The notes: generated by a model from the sequence alone, not told the origin. A stretch of DNA of 62,737 bases from an aff. Roholtiella sp. LEGE 12411 (GCF_015206995.1 NZ_JADEXR010000020.1:1-62737), one strand, 5' to 3'; positions 35,932 to 46,892 are shown, counted from the first letter of the stretch. Made by a program: numbers and translations.

Positions 35932-37347
35932 ATGCAAAGACAGCGATCGCTATTAGTCTTGATTTTAGTCTTGGTAATCGCCGCTATTGCGGTGATTGCC
36001 ACAATTCCCATACCTTTGGGGCTTGACTTGCGAGGAGGTTCACAGCTAACGATTCAGGTGAAACCATCAGCAGAAATTCCCAAAATCACCGAACGAGAAT
36101 TGGAAGGTGTAAAGAAAGTCATCGAAGGTCGGATTAATGGCCTCGGTGTTTCTGAGCCAGTGATCCAAACAGTTGGTACAGACAAGATATTAGTGCAACT
36201 ACCAGGGGTCAATGATCCAGAGCAAGCCGAACGAGTATTGGGAGGTACAGCACAGTTAGAGTTCCGTACACAAAAGCCGAATACAGAAACCCAACTGTTT
36301 GCTTTCCAAACATCACGAGCCGAATTGAAAGTAAAGCAACAAGAGTTGCGAAAGAGCAACGATAAAGCAGCAATTACTAAAAATCAAGAAGATTTACAGA
36401 AAAATAATCAAGCGATCGCCGAATTGTTTGAAAGCACCAACCCACCGCTAATTGGCAAATACCTCAAGGATGCTTATGGTGAACCCACTTCTCAAGGCAG
36501 CAATTGGAATGTTGCCATTCGCTTCGACCAAAAGGGTGGTGAACTGTTTGCGGAACTGACCAAAAGCCTCGCTGGTACTGGGCGTAGCATCGGCGTTTTT
36601 CTAGACAATGAACTGATTAGCTCTCCTGTTGTCGGCCCGGAATTTGCTGCCACTGGTATTACTGGTGGCTCCGCCGTCATTACAGGCAGGTTTACAGCAC
36701 AAGAAGCTAACGATTTAGGTGTACAGTTACGCGGTGGGGCATTGCCCGTACCAGTAGAAATTGCAGAGATCCGCACTGTTGGGGCAACTCTGGGTCAAGA
36801 CAGCATCACTAGCAGTATCTATGCTGGTATCGGTGGACTGACTTTAGTATTAATATTTATGGTGGTGTACTATAGACTACCAGGACTAATTGCCGATGTC
36901 GCACTACTGGTATACGCTTTGTTAACCTGGGCTATCTTTGCTTTATTGGGTATCACCCTGACTTTGCCAGGAATTGCCGGTTTTATCCTCAGTATTGGTA
37001 TGGCGGTGGATGCAAATGTACTAATTTTTGAGCGGACGCGGGAAGAATTGCAAGCAGGCAAATCCCTATATCGTTCCATAGAATCTGGCTTTTACCGCGC
37101 CTTTTCTAGTATTTTGGACGGTAACGTTACCACAGTCATTGCCTGTGCTGCACTATTCTGGCTAGGGGCTGGTTTGGTGAAAGGCTTTGCCCTAACTTTA
37201 GCTTTGGGCGTAGCAGTAAGTATGTTTAGCGCCATTACTTGTAGTCGCACTTTCATGTTTTTAGCATATACAATTCCCGCACTGCGGAAACCAGAACTTT
37301 TCTGTCCGAACTTGCCAGTATCAAATAAGGCAGAGGTGGCGCGATGA
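35932..37347 (+). CDS. secD: Protein translocase subunit SecD
   Basis: 471 aa. RND-type protein that pulls preproteins through SecYEG using the proton gradient. N-terminal membrane helix with [14 protein letters not shown], a large periplasmic P1 domain, then the membrane block with [17 protein letters not shown] and [19 protein letters not shown] 35932 is preferred over a TTG 21 bp upstream. Overlaps secF by four bases (ATGA), so translation is coupled. Confidence 0.96.
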   Translation: MQRQRSLLVLILVLVIAAIAVIATIPIPLGLDLRGGSQLTIQVKPSAEIPKITERELEGVKKVIEGRINGLGVSEPVIQTVGTDKILVQLPGVNDPEQAERVLGGTAQLEFRTQKPNTETQLFAFQTSRAELKVKQQELRKSNDKAAITKNQEDLQKNNQAIAELFESTNPPLIGKYLKDAYGEPTSQGSNWNVAIRFDQKGGELFAELTKSLAGTGRSIGVFLDNELISSPVVGPEFAATGITGGSAVITGRFTAQEANDLGVQLRGGALPVPVEIAEIRTVGATLGQDSITSSIYAGIGGLTLVLIFMVVYYRLPGLIADVALLVYALLTWAIFALLGITLTLPGIAGFILSIGMAVDANVLIFERTREELQAGKSLYRSIESGFYRAFSSILDGNVTTVIACAALFWLGAGLVKGFALTLALGVAVSMFSAITCSRTFMFLAYTIPALRKPELFCPNLPVSNKAEVAR

Positions 37348-38330
37348 AACTGAGTATTAACAAATCGCGATCGCTTTGGTGGACTATTTCTTGTGCCATT
37401 ATCCTTGCTGGTATCATCTCAATGGTGATTTCTTGGCAAAGCCCGAACATTCGCGCACCCCTACGCCCCAGTCTGGATTTTGTCGGCGGTACACGATTGC
37501 AGTTTGAACGAGATTGTACTAAACCAGGTAATTGCGATCAGCCTATTGATATCAATGTCGTCCGAGAAGTAGCTAAAGAACAGGATCTGGGCGATAGCAG
37601 CATCCAAATTGTTGCTGACAGAGGAACAGGCGCAGAAAATGGCATATTAATTCGCACAAAAAACTTGGCTCGTGAGCAGCGTACCAACTTGCAAAAGGCT
37701 TTAAGTGAAAAAGTCGGCACTTTTGACGAGCAAAAAAACCAGCTTGACACAGTTGGCCCGACTCTAGGGGCAGAACTTTTTAGATCTGGAATAATAGCTC
37801 TGATAGTTTCTTTCGCAGGCATCATTATTTATTTGAGCTTTAGATTCCAGTTGGATTATGCTGTGTTTGCGATCGTTGCGCTATTTCATGATGTCTTGAT
37901 TACAGCAGGAATTTTTTCGATTTTTGGTTTGGTACTAGGTACTGAAGTAGATAGTCTGTTCATCGTCGCCCTGCTGACAATTACAGGTTTCTCTGTTAAC
38001 GATACCGTGGTAATTTACGATCGCATTCGTGAAACCCTGAAAATAAATCCCAATCGACCAATCGCTGACATTGTGGATGATGCGGTAAACCAAACTTTAG
38101 CAAGGTCTATTAACACGACCTTCACTACAATGCTGTCATTGTTTGCTATCTTTCTGTTTGGCGGCGAAACACTAAAAAACTTTGCCTTAGCTTTAATTAT
38201 TGGCTTTACGGCGGGGGCTTATTCGAGTATTTTTATCGCCAGTACTCTTCTAACTTGGTGGCGAGAGCGCAGTGGTTCATCTGAGGTGGTGGCTAGTGCT
38301 GAATCGATTGATACATCTGCTAGTAATTAG
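37344..38330 (+). CDS. secF: Protein translocase subunit SecF
   Basis: 328 aa partner of SecD. Signature [14 protein letters not shown] near the N-terminus and the membrane motif [19 protein letters not shown] in TM4-TM5. Six membrane helices expected. Starts at ATG 37344 overlapping the secD stop. Forms an operon with secD. Confidence 0.96.
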   Translation: MKLSINKSRSLWWTISCAIILAGIISMVISWQSPNIRAPLRPSLDFVGGTRLQFERDCTKPGNCDQPIDINVVREVAKEQDLGDSSIQIVADRGTGAENGILIRTKNLAREQRTNLQKALSEKVGTFDEQKNQLDTVGPTLGAELFRSGIIALIVSFAGIIIYLSFRFQLDYAVFAIVALFHDVLITAGIFSIFGLVLGTEVDSLFIVALLTITGFSVNDTVVIYDRIRETLKINPNRPIADIVDDAVNQTLARSINTTFTTMLSLFAIFLFGGETLKNFALALIIGFTAGAYSSIFIASTLLTWWRERSGSSEVVASAESIDTSASN

Positions 38331-38353
38331 TTGTTTGTCAAAAGTCAAAAATA

Positions 38354-38384
38354 GGAACGCGATTATACTCTTACGATAAGCAGC
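38354..38384. repeat. Dispersed repeat, copy 2
   Basis: ACGCGATTATACTCTTACGA with trailing TAAGCAGC, matching the complement of 22760-22789 at nearly every base. Just after it, 38392-38415 carries a GCGTAGCCGAAGCG-type repeat. Confidence 0.65.
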
Positions 38385-38433
38385 GCTAGAAGTGAGCGTA
38401 GCCGAAGCGTAGTCGTAACAAAACTTACAGCCT

Positions 38434-38826
38434 ATGGAACAATCCGAACAACTTCCAGTAAATGACCCAGCTTTCGCTCAACAAGTACAAAGGCTACACC
38501 AGCTGACAGTATACGGCAGGTGGCTGTTTGTTTGCTGTTTGTGGCTAACCATTGCACCTGTTTGTCTGTGGGATTTACGTAGAGAAATTGCTCTTTGGCA
38601 ACAATATTTTACTTGGGTGGCGGTGCGATATGGACTGTTCTACCATCCACTGTCTACTCTAGGTTTAGGCTTTTGTATTGGGATGACTGTTGCGGTTTTA
38701 GTTTGGCAAAGTCGGAATATTTTAGTTGGACTACCACAACAGGAAAAGCAACGTTTAGAAAAACAAGTTTTTCGGATCCGCCAGCAAGGAGCAACTCATC
38801 CTTTATGGAAGTGGGTTTGTCATTAA
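38434..38826 (+). CDS. Conserved-looking cyanobacterial membrane protein, unknown
   Basis: 130 aa. Two hydrophobic segments: ~28-50 (WLFVCCLWLTIAPVCLW) and ~75-95 (LGLGFCIGMTVAVLVW), with a basic amphipathic C-terminus (KQRLEKQVFRIRQQ). No named domain recognised. It lies 104 bp after secF on the same strand. Confidence 0.65.
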   Translation: MEQSEQLPVNDPAFAQQVQRLHQLTVYGRWLFVCCLWLTIAPVCLWDLRREIALWQQYFTWVAVRYGLFYHPLSTLGLGFCIGMTVAVLVWQSRNILVGLPQQEKQRLEKQVFRIRQQGATHPLWKWVCH

Positions 38827-38938
38827 ATATTTGAATGGATGATGAAATTTTAAAATAGTTGTTTGTAGATAAATATTCAGCGCTTTATAGCAAAATATGA
38901 CTTAACAATAACCAAGATATTGCCATTAGGTGCTGTAC

Positions 38939-39409
38939 ATGAACTCTCCTCAGCTTCAATTTAGCGATCGCAAGTCTGAAATTGATCTTTGCCAACTCCA
39001 AGAACTGTTAAATGTTTCAGCTTTCTGGGCAAAAGGGCGCAGTCTTGAAGATTTAGGCATAGCCATTGCCAATAGTGATCCAGTAATTTCTGTCTCGCAT
39101 GGAGACCGACTCATTGGTTTTGCTAGAGCTATATCCGATGGCATATATCGTGCCACGATTTGGGATGTTGTCATTCACCCAGAATATCGTGGTAGTGGGG
39201 TGGGAAGTAACTTAGTAGAAACCGTTTTGAGTCATCCCCGCATGAAATGGGTTGAGCGTGTGTATCTGATGACTACTCACCAGCAGGAGTTCTATGAAAA
39301 AATTGGTTTTGAACCCAACACCACTACCACGATGGTATTGTGCAGCCGAGCTAACCTTGTTTCCCTTTCTGCTCAAGAAGTGCAGCTTCAGAAATCACTA
39401 GGGGGATAG
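38939..39409 (+). CDS. GNAT family N-acetyltransferase
   Basis: 156 aa. GNAT motif A with the acetyl-CoA loop is clear: IWDVVIHPEYRGSGVGSNLVE (~res 78-98), then a catalytic-type Tyr in EFYEKIGFEPN. Similar in layout to the second GNAT in the window (43937). Substrate unknown. ATG 38939 preferred over an in-frame GTG 9 bp upstream. Its 3' end overlaps the convergent histidine kinase gene by 59 bp. Confidence 0.85.
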   Translation: MNSPQLQFSDRKSEIDLCQLQELLNVSAFWAKGRSLEDLGIAIANSDPVISVSHGDRLIGFARAISDGIYRATIWDVVIHPEYRGSGVGSNLVETVLSHPRMKWVERVYLMTTHQQEFYEKIGFEPNTTTTMVLCSRANLVSLSAQEVQLQKSLGG

Positions 39410-40292
39410 AGACTTGCAGTCTAACAAGCTCCTGCTCTGGTTCTTTAGAAATTGGAGAAGGCAAGATTTCCAGCTTTCCTCCCATAACTTCCACCAAAGT
39501 TTGATTAAGTAATAGCTTCATTCCTGGGGAAAGACCAGCGTTCTCTGCGTCCGTCCGAGATAACTTGTCTTCAGACTTGATCAAATCAATTGACTCACTC
39601 CAGGATATAGCGTGAGTTGGCACATCCAGCCAAATGTAAGCCAAATTACTTGTAGGTATAATACTACTAGAAATATAGATACTGCCTTCTTCCATCTGAG
39701 CAATAGCAGTGTCTACTAAATTTATTAATACTTGGCGCAGCCAACGGTGATCTGCCAAAACATAAATTTCTGGATCTGCGGCGGAGATTTGTAAAGAAAA
39801 ATTGCGATTTGCTGCCAGCATATAAGTTAAGTCATAAACCTCCTCCAAAACTTGGGCTAATGGTCTAGGCTGAATATCCAATTTGTTAGTACCATGTTCG
39901 GTTCTAGCAACGCTGAGAATTTCATCCATCAGTTTGAGCAATTTTAGTGTCCGCTCGTGAGCTTGGGCAATGAATTCTCGCTCCTCCGCTGGATTTTCAC
40001 ACAGATCTGACAAAATTAGTTGATGTAAGCCAATTAGACCATTGAGGGGCGATCGCAATTCATGAGTAGTCCGCGCCAAAAAACCAGCTTTAAACTGGCT
40101 CATTTCTCTTGCCATTTGGTACGCCAGCTGCGTTTGCTGAATTTGCTGCTGGATTAATGGGACATGCTGTTGATCTAATGGCGCTACTGGGGATGAGCTA
40201 GATGAAGCGTTTGATGATCGCGCAAATAACCAACGAAAACCCAACCCCAGTCCTAGTCCTACTCCTAGGTATATCCAGTTGCTCCAATTCAT
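39351..40292 (-). CDS. Histidine kinase-like protein with degraded ATPase domain
   Basis: 313 aa. An N-terminal membrane helix (~5-24), a Ser-rich linker, an intact HisKA dimerisation domain with H77 in RTTHELRSPLNGL, then an HATPase-like region. In that region the N-box has T195 where the essential Asn belongs (NLVDTAI), and the G1 box DxGxG reads D223-V-P-T-H. A recognisable G2-like GMKLLLNQTLVEVMGG remains. Autophosphorylation therefore looks impaired; it may be a phosphotransfer or sensor partner. No response regulator nearby. Confidence 0.83.
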   Translation of the reverse strand: MNWSNWIYLGVGLGLGLGFRWLFARSSNASSSSSPVAPLDQQHVPLIQQQIQQTQLAYQMAREMSQFKAGFLARTTHELRSPLNGLIGLHQLILSDLCENPAEEREFIAQAHERTLKLLKLMDEILSVARTEHGTNKLDIQPRPLAQVLEEVYDLTYMLAANRNFSLQISAADPEIYVLADHRWLRQVLINLVDTAIAQMEEGSIYISSSIIPTSNLAYIWLDVPTHAISWSESIDLIKSEDKLSRTDAENAGLSPGMKLLLNQTLVEVMGGKLEILPSPISKEPEQELVRLQVSIPLVISEAALLEQKGKQG

Positions 40293-40356
40293 AATTTGCC
40301 AATTTTCAACTTGTTAATTGACCACAACAGCGCAAAATAAAGTTCCGGATTTCCCA

Positions 40357-40385
40357 GTAGAGACGTTGCAATGCAATATCTCTAC
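40357..40385. repeat. Imperfect palindrome GTAGAGACGTTGCA...CTCTAC
   Basis: A 29-bp near-palindrome centred on TGCAATGCA, of the GTAGAGACG-type small repeat family of Nostocales. It lies in the spacer upstream of the histidine kinase gene. Confidence 0.65.
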
Positions 40386-40519
40386 AATGGCCTATCTGTC
40401 GCATTCCTTTTTCAAAAAGGTATAATTTATTCTGCCTCCTGGGAGTTAACCAAGTTACTAATAACGAAATTTAGCTACAAGATATCAGACCAAAACCAGC
40501 AAAACAACATTATAGCTAT

Positions 40520-41128
40520 CTATTTCTGGTTCTCAGTTGATAAATCTAGCTTGACTGCACCTTGACGCAAAATTTGCCAACCTATCCCTGTCCATTTAGC
40601 AACGGTAGAAGGTACACCAATCCCAGGTACTTCATCCTGACATTCTATAGTTGTTAGAGTCAAAACCTTGGAGAACTGAGCCTCAATTTCTGCCATCGTT
40701 TGTAAAGGTGGCTGACCAGAAAAATTAGCGCTAGTGCTGGCAAGAGGGCCTGTGTGCTTCAAAATAGTTTGGGCGATCGCACTTTTTGGTACTCGGATAC
40801 CAATTGTCGTCGGATCATTGGGGTTCATAACTTTTGGTACGCGATCGCTCGCTGGCAAAACTAATGTCAATGCTCCGGGCCAATATTTTTCTACTACTTG
40901 TTGCCAAATTTTATACTCATCTTCACTACCTTTGACATAAGGCCATAAATCTTTAGCGCTAGCTGCCATCAATATCAAAGGTTTGTCCTGACTACGTTGT
41001 TTAGCTGCAAAAATTAATTCTGCTTTCTCTGGTACAGCTGCCAGCGCAGGAACAGTATCTGTAGGAAAGCTCACTAAGAGACCGGCACGTGCGCCAGCTA
41101 CTAGGGTTTTTAGAGAAACTTGGGTCAT
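40520..41128 (-). CDS. tsaC: L-threonylcarbamoyladenylate synthase (Sua5/YrdC family)
   Basis: 202 aa. Makes threonylcarbamoyl-AMP from Thr, bicarbonate and ATP for tRNA t6A37 modification; TsaD (46920) does the transfer. Conserved features: FPTDTVPALAA, KQRSQDKPLILM, YWPGALTLVLPAS and SANFSGQPP. ATG 41128. Lies 101 bp downstream of prmC on the same strand. Confidence 0.92.
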   Translation of the reverse strand: MTQVSLKTLVAGARAGLLVSFPTDTVPALAAVPEKAELIFAAKQRSQDKPLILMAASAKDLWPYVKGSEDEYKIWQQVVEKYWPGALTLVLPASDRVPKVMNPNDPTTIGIRVPKSAIAQTILKHTGPLASTSANFSGQPPLQTMAEIEAQFSKVLTLTTIECQDEVPGIGVPSTVAKWTGIGWQILRQGAVKLDLSTENQK

Positions 41129-41204
41129 CTTTACAAAGTTAGGAGTCAGGAATCAGAAGTTAACCACTACTTCTCAACTCATAACTTTACACTCATTACT
41201 CACT

Positions 41205-41234
41205 AGTAGAAACGCGATTAATCGCGTTTCTACT
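41205..41234. repeat. Perfect 30-bp palindrome overlapping the prmC stop codon
   Basis: AGTAGAAACGCGATT followed directly by its exact complement. The prmC stop (41230-41232 on the minus strand) falls inside it. Shares ACGCGATT with the dispersed repeats at 22760 and 38354. Confidence 0.85.
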
Positions 41235-42123
41235 GAATACAGGCCAGGGCAAAACGTTTAATTCCAGCTAAATCAGCGTGAATTTGAATGTTGCAGTAGC
41301 TACCTTGATTTTGCAAAAGTTCTCGTACTGCATCCCCTTGTCCTGCCATCATCTCAATCAGCCACACGCCACCAGGTTGCAAATAACTGGGAGATATTTC
41401 TATCAAATGGCGGATGCAATCTAAGCCATCAGCGCCACCATTCAGGGCTAGATGTGGTTCATGGTTAACGACTTCCGGTTGCAGGGTAGGCAAAATACTG
41501 GTGGGGATATAAGGCGGATTCGACACCATACCACTAAACTGACCTTTGAGGACTTTTAATGGCTCCCACCAGCAACCTTGATAAAATCGAATTCGGTTAG
41601 CGAAACCTAAATTATGGGCGTTGGTTTGCGCGATCGCCAGAGCTTCAAGACTATAATCAACGGCGTGAATTGTTGCCTCTGGTAAGACATCTGCTAGTCC
41701 CAGAGCGATCGCGCCACTCCCTGTACCCAAATCTGCCCAGTGTCCTGACACACTGCTAGCAGCCGCCATAGCTAGATCAATTAAGCACTCTGTTTCTGGT
41801 CTAGGAATCAAAACAGCACTCGACACTGCAATTTTAAACTGTCGCCAAGGTGTAACTCCCGCAATGTACTGCACTGGCAAACGGTCATGTAATCGCCTCT
41901 GCCAAAGTTGATCTAACTCTTCTAGAGGCTGCTCCATCTGAATCTGAGGCCAGTTTTTGAAAGACTCCAAACGCAGTGCCAAACGGTCTAACCCAGCTAT
42001 TTCTTGTAGAAGCCAATCCACTTCTGCTGGTGCGACATCAGAGGCGATCGCCGCTTGGATTGCCTCATAACGCCACTGCCAAAGTTGTAAACCAGAAACT
42101 ATCTTTGGCTGTTGCTCCGCCAT
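41230..42123 (-). CDS. prmC: Peptide chain release factor N5-glutamine methyltransferase
   Basis: 297 aa. Methylates the GGQ glutamine of RF1/RF2. SAM motif DLGTGSGAIALGLA (~res 132-145), catalytic SNPPYIPT (~res 205-212), and the HemK-specific VSSAVLIPRPETECLID. Starts 3 bp after the Tic22 gene's stop, so the two are an operon. ATG 42123. Confidence 0.95.
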   Translation of the reverse strand: MAEQQPKIVSGLQLWQWRYEAIQAAIASDVAPAEVDWLLQEIAGLDRLALRLESFKNWPQIQMEQPLEELDQLWQRRLHDRLPVQYIAGVTPWRQFKIAVSSAVLIPRPETECLIDLAMAAASSVSGHWADLGTGSGAIALGLADVLPEATIHAVDYSLEALAIAQTNAHNLGFANRIRFYQGCWWEPLKVLKGQFSGMVSNPPYIPTSILPTLQPEVVNHEPHLALNGGADGLDCIRHLIEISPSYLQPGGVWLIEMMAGQGDAVRELLQNQGSYCNIQIHADLAGIKRFALACIQ

Positions 42124-42126
42124 GTC

Positions 42127-42960
42127 TTAACGTTGCTGGGGCTTTGCAGGCTGTGAATTGTTTCGATTGGGAGCAGCAGGAGTGTTGGGTGTGCTATTCC
42201 TAGGCAGTGTCTTGATATATTCTCTAGACTCTGGGGATGGCACTAAGACAACTTGATTCAACCACGGATCGTTTTTATCTTGCAAAGTTTTAATAACCCC
42301 GTCTACGTCTATTACTTGAATATCAGCTTTGGGGTTCTTTGACTTCACCTGGTTCAATAAACCTTGTGCGTCTTGCTTACTCAAAAATAGAGGAATAAGT
42401 TGCTGATTATCAGCTGTCAGTTTAATAGGTACATACCCTTTATCTGGTGCAAATCTGACAGCAAAAACAGGCACGCTCTTGAATTGAGTTACCTGTTGTC
42501 CACTTTGGCGCAGCAACTCCATTGCTCCCTTAATCTCTTGCTCCACAGGTTTAAAAGCAAATAAAAGACGGTTTGGTTGGTTTTTGCTTTGTTGCAATTG
42601 CTGATAAATCACTCCCATAGGCACTGGTGTCACTTGTAGGTTTTTCACCATTGCGTCCAGTTTAGGGTCTTTGCCTTTTGCATTCTTCAGTTCGTTAATA
42701 AAAGCTTGAGCTTCTTGCCGACTCATATAAACGCCTGTCACCGAACCACCACCTTTCTGCCCATTTTGACCTTCAGGCAACGCACGACTTAGCGGTAAAC
42801 CTTTGTCGTTAGTAATCAAGTAAACAGGTACTGAGTCTAATTTCTCTTTTATTTGCTGTTCTGACAATGCCAGCACTGGCACACTTGCACCAAGTACTGT
42901 TCCTAGTAAAGTACTACCGATTAAACCCCATGTCGCGCCCCAGCGAACCAATGATTTCAT
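42127..42960 (-). CDS. Tic22 family periplasmic/lumenal chaperone-like protein
   Basis: 277 aa. Signal peptide (res 1-~32, LGASVPVLA|LS), then the duplicated Tic22 alpha/beta repeat, seen as VPVYLITNDKGLPL with GVYMSRQEAQAF and VPVFAVRF... with PLFLSKQDAQGLL, and a Gln/Asn/Pro-rich C-terminus. Cyanobacterial Tic22 is needed for outer-membrane biogenesis. ATG 42960 is chosen for its GAGGAG site; an upstream in-frame start lacks one. Ends 3 bp before prmC. Confidence 0.92.
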   Translation of the reverse strand: MKSLVRWGATWGLIGSTLLGTVLGASVPVLALSEQQIKEKLDSVPVYLITNDKGLPLSRALPEGQNGQKGGGSVTGVYMSRQEAQAFINELKNAKGKDPKLDAMVKNLQVTPVPMGVIYQQLQQSKNQPNRLLFAFKPVEQEIKGAMELLRQSGQQVTQFKSVPVFAVRFAPDKGYVPIKLTADNQQLIPLFLSKQDAQGLLNQVKSKNPKADIQVIDVDGVIKTLQDKNDPWLNQVVLVPSPESREYIKTLPRNSTPNTPAAPNRNNSQPAKPQQR

Positions 42961-43577
42961 AATTACTCCTCGTATCAAAAGTTCAATTACGTTAGATGAA
43001 TGGTTGTATTTGCACAACACTAACTTGTTTTAGTTATATAGCAATCAACTTGAGTTGTAAAAAACTCATGGTAGTTGTTGACTGTTAACTGCCAATGGTC
43101 AAAAAATTGACTGTACTAAAGTTGTGTTTTCCTTTTTTTTCGCCTGGTTATTCACTGCGAAATGCTATAGATGCCTATTATATGTCTTCTCAAGCAGTGA
43201 AAAATTTCCATGACCTTGGAGGTGATAAACACCATTTTATTGTCTTTCTCTGACACGTGTGACGTCATCTCTTAATCAATCGTTCCACCTGCTGTTAGCT
43301 GAATATGTGATTGAATTTATACAAAACGCGGTTTTGGAAGTCATTTACTCCTTAGCTATCTAACGTACCTGTTAGTCTTTAAAATTCGGCATAATAGTAG
43401 AAAAGCAAGATTTGTCTTTGACGGTAAATTAAGCAATTTAAATGCACATTTTAGCAATAAAATCTCTAGTCAATCCCTAATTAAAACAGAGTAAATTTTA
43501 ATTTTTTTATTTCACATATCAATAAACCCCAGATTTACTAATGTATCTGGGGTTTAATAATTTAATGTTATGTAAAA
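42961..43577. other. Intergenic region between Tic22 gene and tRNA-Pro
   Basis: No gene seen. Right end holds the tRNA-Pro terminator hairpin. The remainder is AT-rich with no strong repeat. Confidence 0.4.
43524..43555 (-). terminator. Hairpin downstream of tRNA-Pro
   Basis: AAACCCCAGAT/ATCTGGGGTTT 11-bp stem, 10-nt loop, 22 bp past the tRNA 3' end. Same AAACCCC...GGGGTTT design as after tRNA-Phe. Confidence 0.7.
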
Positions 43578-43651
43578 TCGGGATGACAGGATTTGAACCT
43601 GCGGCATCCTGCTCCCAAAGCAGGCGCGCTACCAAGCTGCGCTACATCCCG
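43578..43651 (-). tRNA. tRNA-Pro (UGG)
   Basis: 74 nt including discriminator A; acceptor CGGGATG/CATCCCG, D-arm GCGCAGCTTGGTAGCGC, anticodon loop TTTGGGA giving TGG, T-arm CAGGTTCAAATCCTG. CCA not encoded. Confidence 0.95.
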
Positions 43652-43936
43652 TTAGATAAATCTATTTTTTAATGATTTGGTTTTCGCTCGATATACAAAC
43701 AATCAGGTTTCAGACTTATTATATCATATCAAGCGGGTAATTGCTCACAATTTTTACTGTCTGTAAAGATGAAAATTAATCATATCCTTACACAAATAAA
43801 AATTGTGAGCCGACTTAAACTTTACATAAAATTTGCTTGTTTGTCGGCTGAGTTGAGCAAAACTACACTAAAATTAACAGATTTTCTCTATAATAGCTGA
43901 TTTTCTTGACCAAAGCTGTTTTATTTGGATCGAGCA

Positions 43937-45021
<1,085 letters not shown>

Positions 45022-45741
45022 ATGGCTTCTGGTTTAAAATCCTCGACACTGGAACTCCTAAAGCGCTTTAACCGAGCGTTTCCCCAGTTTTATGAGCAGT
45101 TTGTCAGCAGTGAGATTCAACTGCAAAATTTGCGACTAGCCTACCGTCTATATAAAACCAGACGCGCTGTTATAGAACTAAAACCTGAAGGTAGTAAGAG
45201 TGCTCTGCATTTTGCCTACCGTAACCAGTCTTTTCTCCTCAGCGATATTTTTGGTGTGCTGGCAGCTTATGGCTTGACTATCCACGGCTTAAGTCTATAT
45301 GGTCAGATCCGACCACCGATGTTAGTTTTTATCAAGCTGCTGGTGTCTCGTGGCAGCAAAGCTCTGACCGATAAAACCGCAGAAAATGTCTGTCGCGCTA
45401 TTCGCGAGGCTTTAGGAGGGCGGTTTGAGGTAGAAGAGATGCTAGCGGTTGAATTCAACCTTGACACTGGCTTAGAGCAGGTACAAACAGAGTTTTACGT
45501 CGATCCGGTCTTTCATCTTCCTGCATTAGTGATTGAAGCCGATAACCAACCAGGATTATTCTATAAAGTCATGTACGCCATCTGGCAGGAAGACCTGCTG
45601 GTAGTTAATGCCAATTTGTTGGTTTGGCGCGGACGTACACGTCTAATTCTCTACTTGTTGGGGCCGAATGAAAGCCTCATTCCTGAATATCTGGGTCATA
45701 AGATTGCTGAAGGGGTGCGACAAAGGTTACTGGGTCAATGA
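45022..45741 (+). CDS. ACT-domain-like protein, unknown function
   Basis: 239 aa. Two regions resemble ACT regulatory folds: ~64-135 (RNQSFLLSDIFGVLAAYGLTIHGLSLYG) and ~165-235 (LPALVIEADNQPGLFYKVMYAIWQEDLLVVNANLLVWRGR), the latter with the ACT-type D-N-Q-P-G-L turn as in GlnD C-termini. No enzyme domain. Possibly an amino-acid-sensing regulatory protein; this is inference. Confidence 0.7.
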   Translation: MASGLKSSTLELLKRFNRAFPQFYEQFVSSEIQLQNLRLAYRLYKTRRAVIELKPEGSKSALHFAYRNQSFLLSDIFGVLAAYGLTIHGLSLYGQIRPPMLVFIKLLVSRGSKALTDKTAENVCRAIREALGGRFEVEEMLAVEFNLDTGLEQVQTEFYVDPVFHLPALVIEADNQPGLFYKVMYAIWQEDLLVVNANLLVWRGRTRLILYLLGPNESLIPEYLGHKIAEGVRQRLLGQ

Positions 45742-45917
45742 ATATTTAAAAATCACTAAAGTTCTGAGCTGAGGATTCCTCTGTTACAAAGTTCTGCTCA
45801 GATTTCTCCAGAGGCGGAGCGTCTTTGGCTTTGCTCAAAATTCCAAATTTTTAATTTTTAATTTGCTTCTCCGATTCCGTATTTAGTCGCACCCGCTCTT
45901 AAGGGTACGATAAAAGT

Positions 45918-46829
45918 ATGGCAAACATCGAAATATTGGGCGTTCCACACGCATACGAGCTAACGGCTCCCACGTCCTGCCCCCATGCTTTAGTGTTTAT
46001 CCATGGTTGGCTCAATAGCCGTGGATACTGGCAACCTGTGATTTCCCGCCTATCAGCCGATTTGCAGTGCCTGTCTTATGATTTGCGAGGTTTTGGTGAG
46101 TCCCAATTCCATACGAAAACCGATTTTAGTCAAATACCAACTTCTATGAGCCTAAACTCTATTTGTAATAGTGTGGTTAGCTCATCTTTCGATTTTCTTT
46201 ATACTCCTGCTGCCTATGCTCAGGATTTAACAGTCCTCTTGCAACAGATGAATATTACCAGTGCTTGGCTAATTGGTCACTCTTTAGGAGGCACGATCGC
46301 CCTTTGGGGAGCTGCTCAAATGCCTGAGTGTGTTAAAGGAGTTATCTGTATTAATTCAGGTGGTGGCATTTATCTTAAAGAAGCTTTTGAGCAATTTCGC
46401 TCAGTAGGTCAGAAATTTTTGCAAGTCCGCCCGCGCTGGCTGTCCCAGATGCCTTTGATTGATTTGCTATTTACCAGAGCAAGTGTGGCACGTCCCCTAG
46501 AGCGCTATTGGGCACGTCAAAGGGTGATTGATTTCGTTGTGGCTGACCCACAAGCTGCTCTGGGAACCCTGTTAGACTCAACAACTGAGGAAGAAATTAA
46601 CCGCTTACCCCAACTAGTATCCCAACTTAAGCAGCCAGTTTATTTTTTGGCTGGTGCTGAAGACAAGGTTATGGAACCCAAGTATGTGCGCCATCTAGCT
46701 AGCTTTCATCCACTGTTCCAATACTGTGGTAATAATGTCATCGAAATTCCTGAGTGCGGACACTTAGCAATGTTAGAACAGCCGGATGCAGTTGCTGATC
46801 ACATCAGATCGATAGTCAAGAGTCATTAA
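45918..46829 (+). CDS. Alpha/beta-fold hydrolase
   Basis: 303 aa. Nucleophile elbow GHSLGG with S122, oxyanion HGW near res 29-31, acid in [12 protein letters not shown] and His in [12 protein letters not shown] make a complete triad. A lid-like insert (~62-95, [20 protein letters not shown]) is Ser/Asn-rich and atypical. Could be an esterase, lipase or haloperoxidase-like enzyme; substrate not assignable. Confidence 0.87.
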   Translation: MANIEILGVPHAYELTAPTSCPHALVFIHGWLNSRGYWQPVISRLSADLQCLSYDLRGFGESQFHTKTDFSQIPTSMSLNSICNSVVSSSFDFLYTPAAYAQDLTVLLQQMNITSAWLIGHSLGGTIALWGAAQMPECVKGVICINSGGGIYLKEAFEQFRSVGQKFLQVRPRWLSQMPLIDLLFTRASVARPLERYWARQRVIDFVVADPQAALGTLLDSTTEEEINRLPQLVSQLKQPVYFLAGAEDKVMEPKYVRHLASFHPLFQYCGNNVIEIPECGHLAMLEQPDAVADHIRSIVKSH

Positions 46830-46830
46830 T

Positions 46831-46892
46831 TATTGGGCATTGGGCATTGGGGATTGGGGATTGGGGATTGGGCATTGGGCATTGGGCATTGG
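46831..46892. repeat. STRR block with G-quadruplex pattern
   Basis: Eight or more G-tracts spaced by ATT/CATT (GGGCATT, GGGGATT units) between the convergent hydrolase and tsaD genes. Fits the G3+N1-7 quadruplex pattern on the plus strand. Confidence 0.88.
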
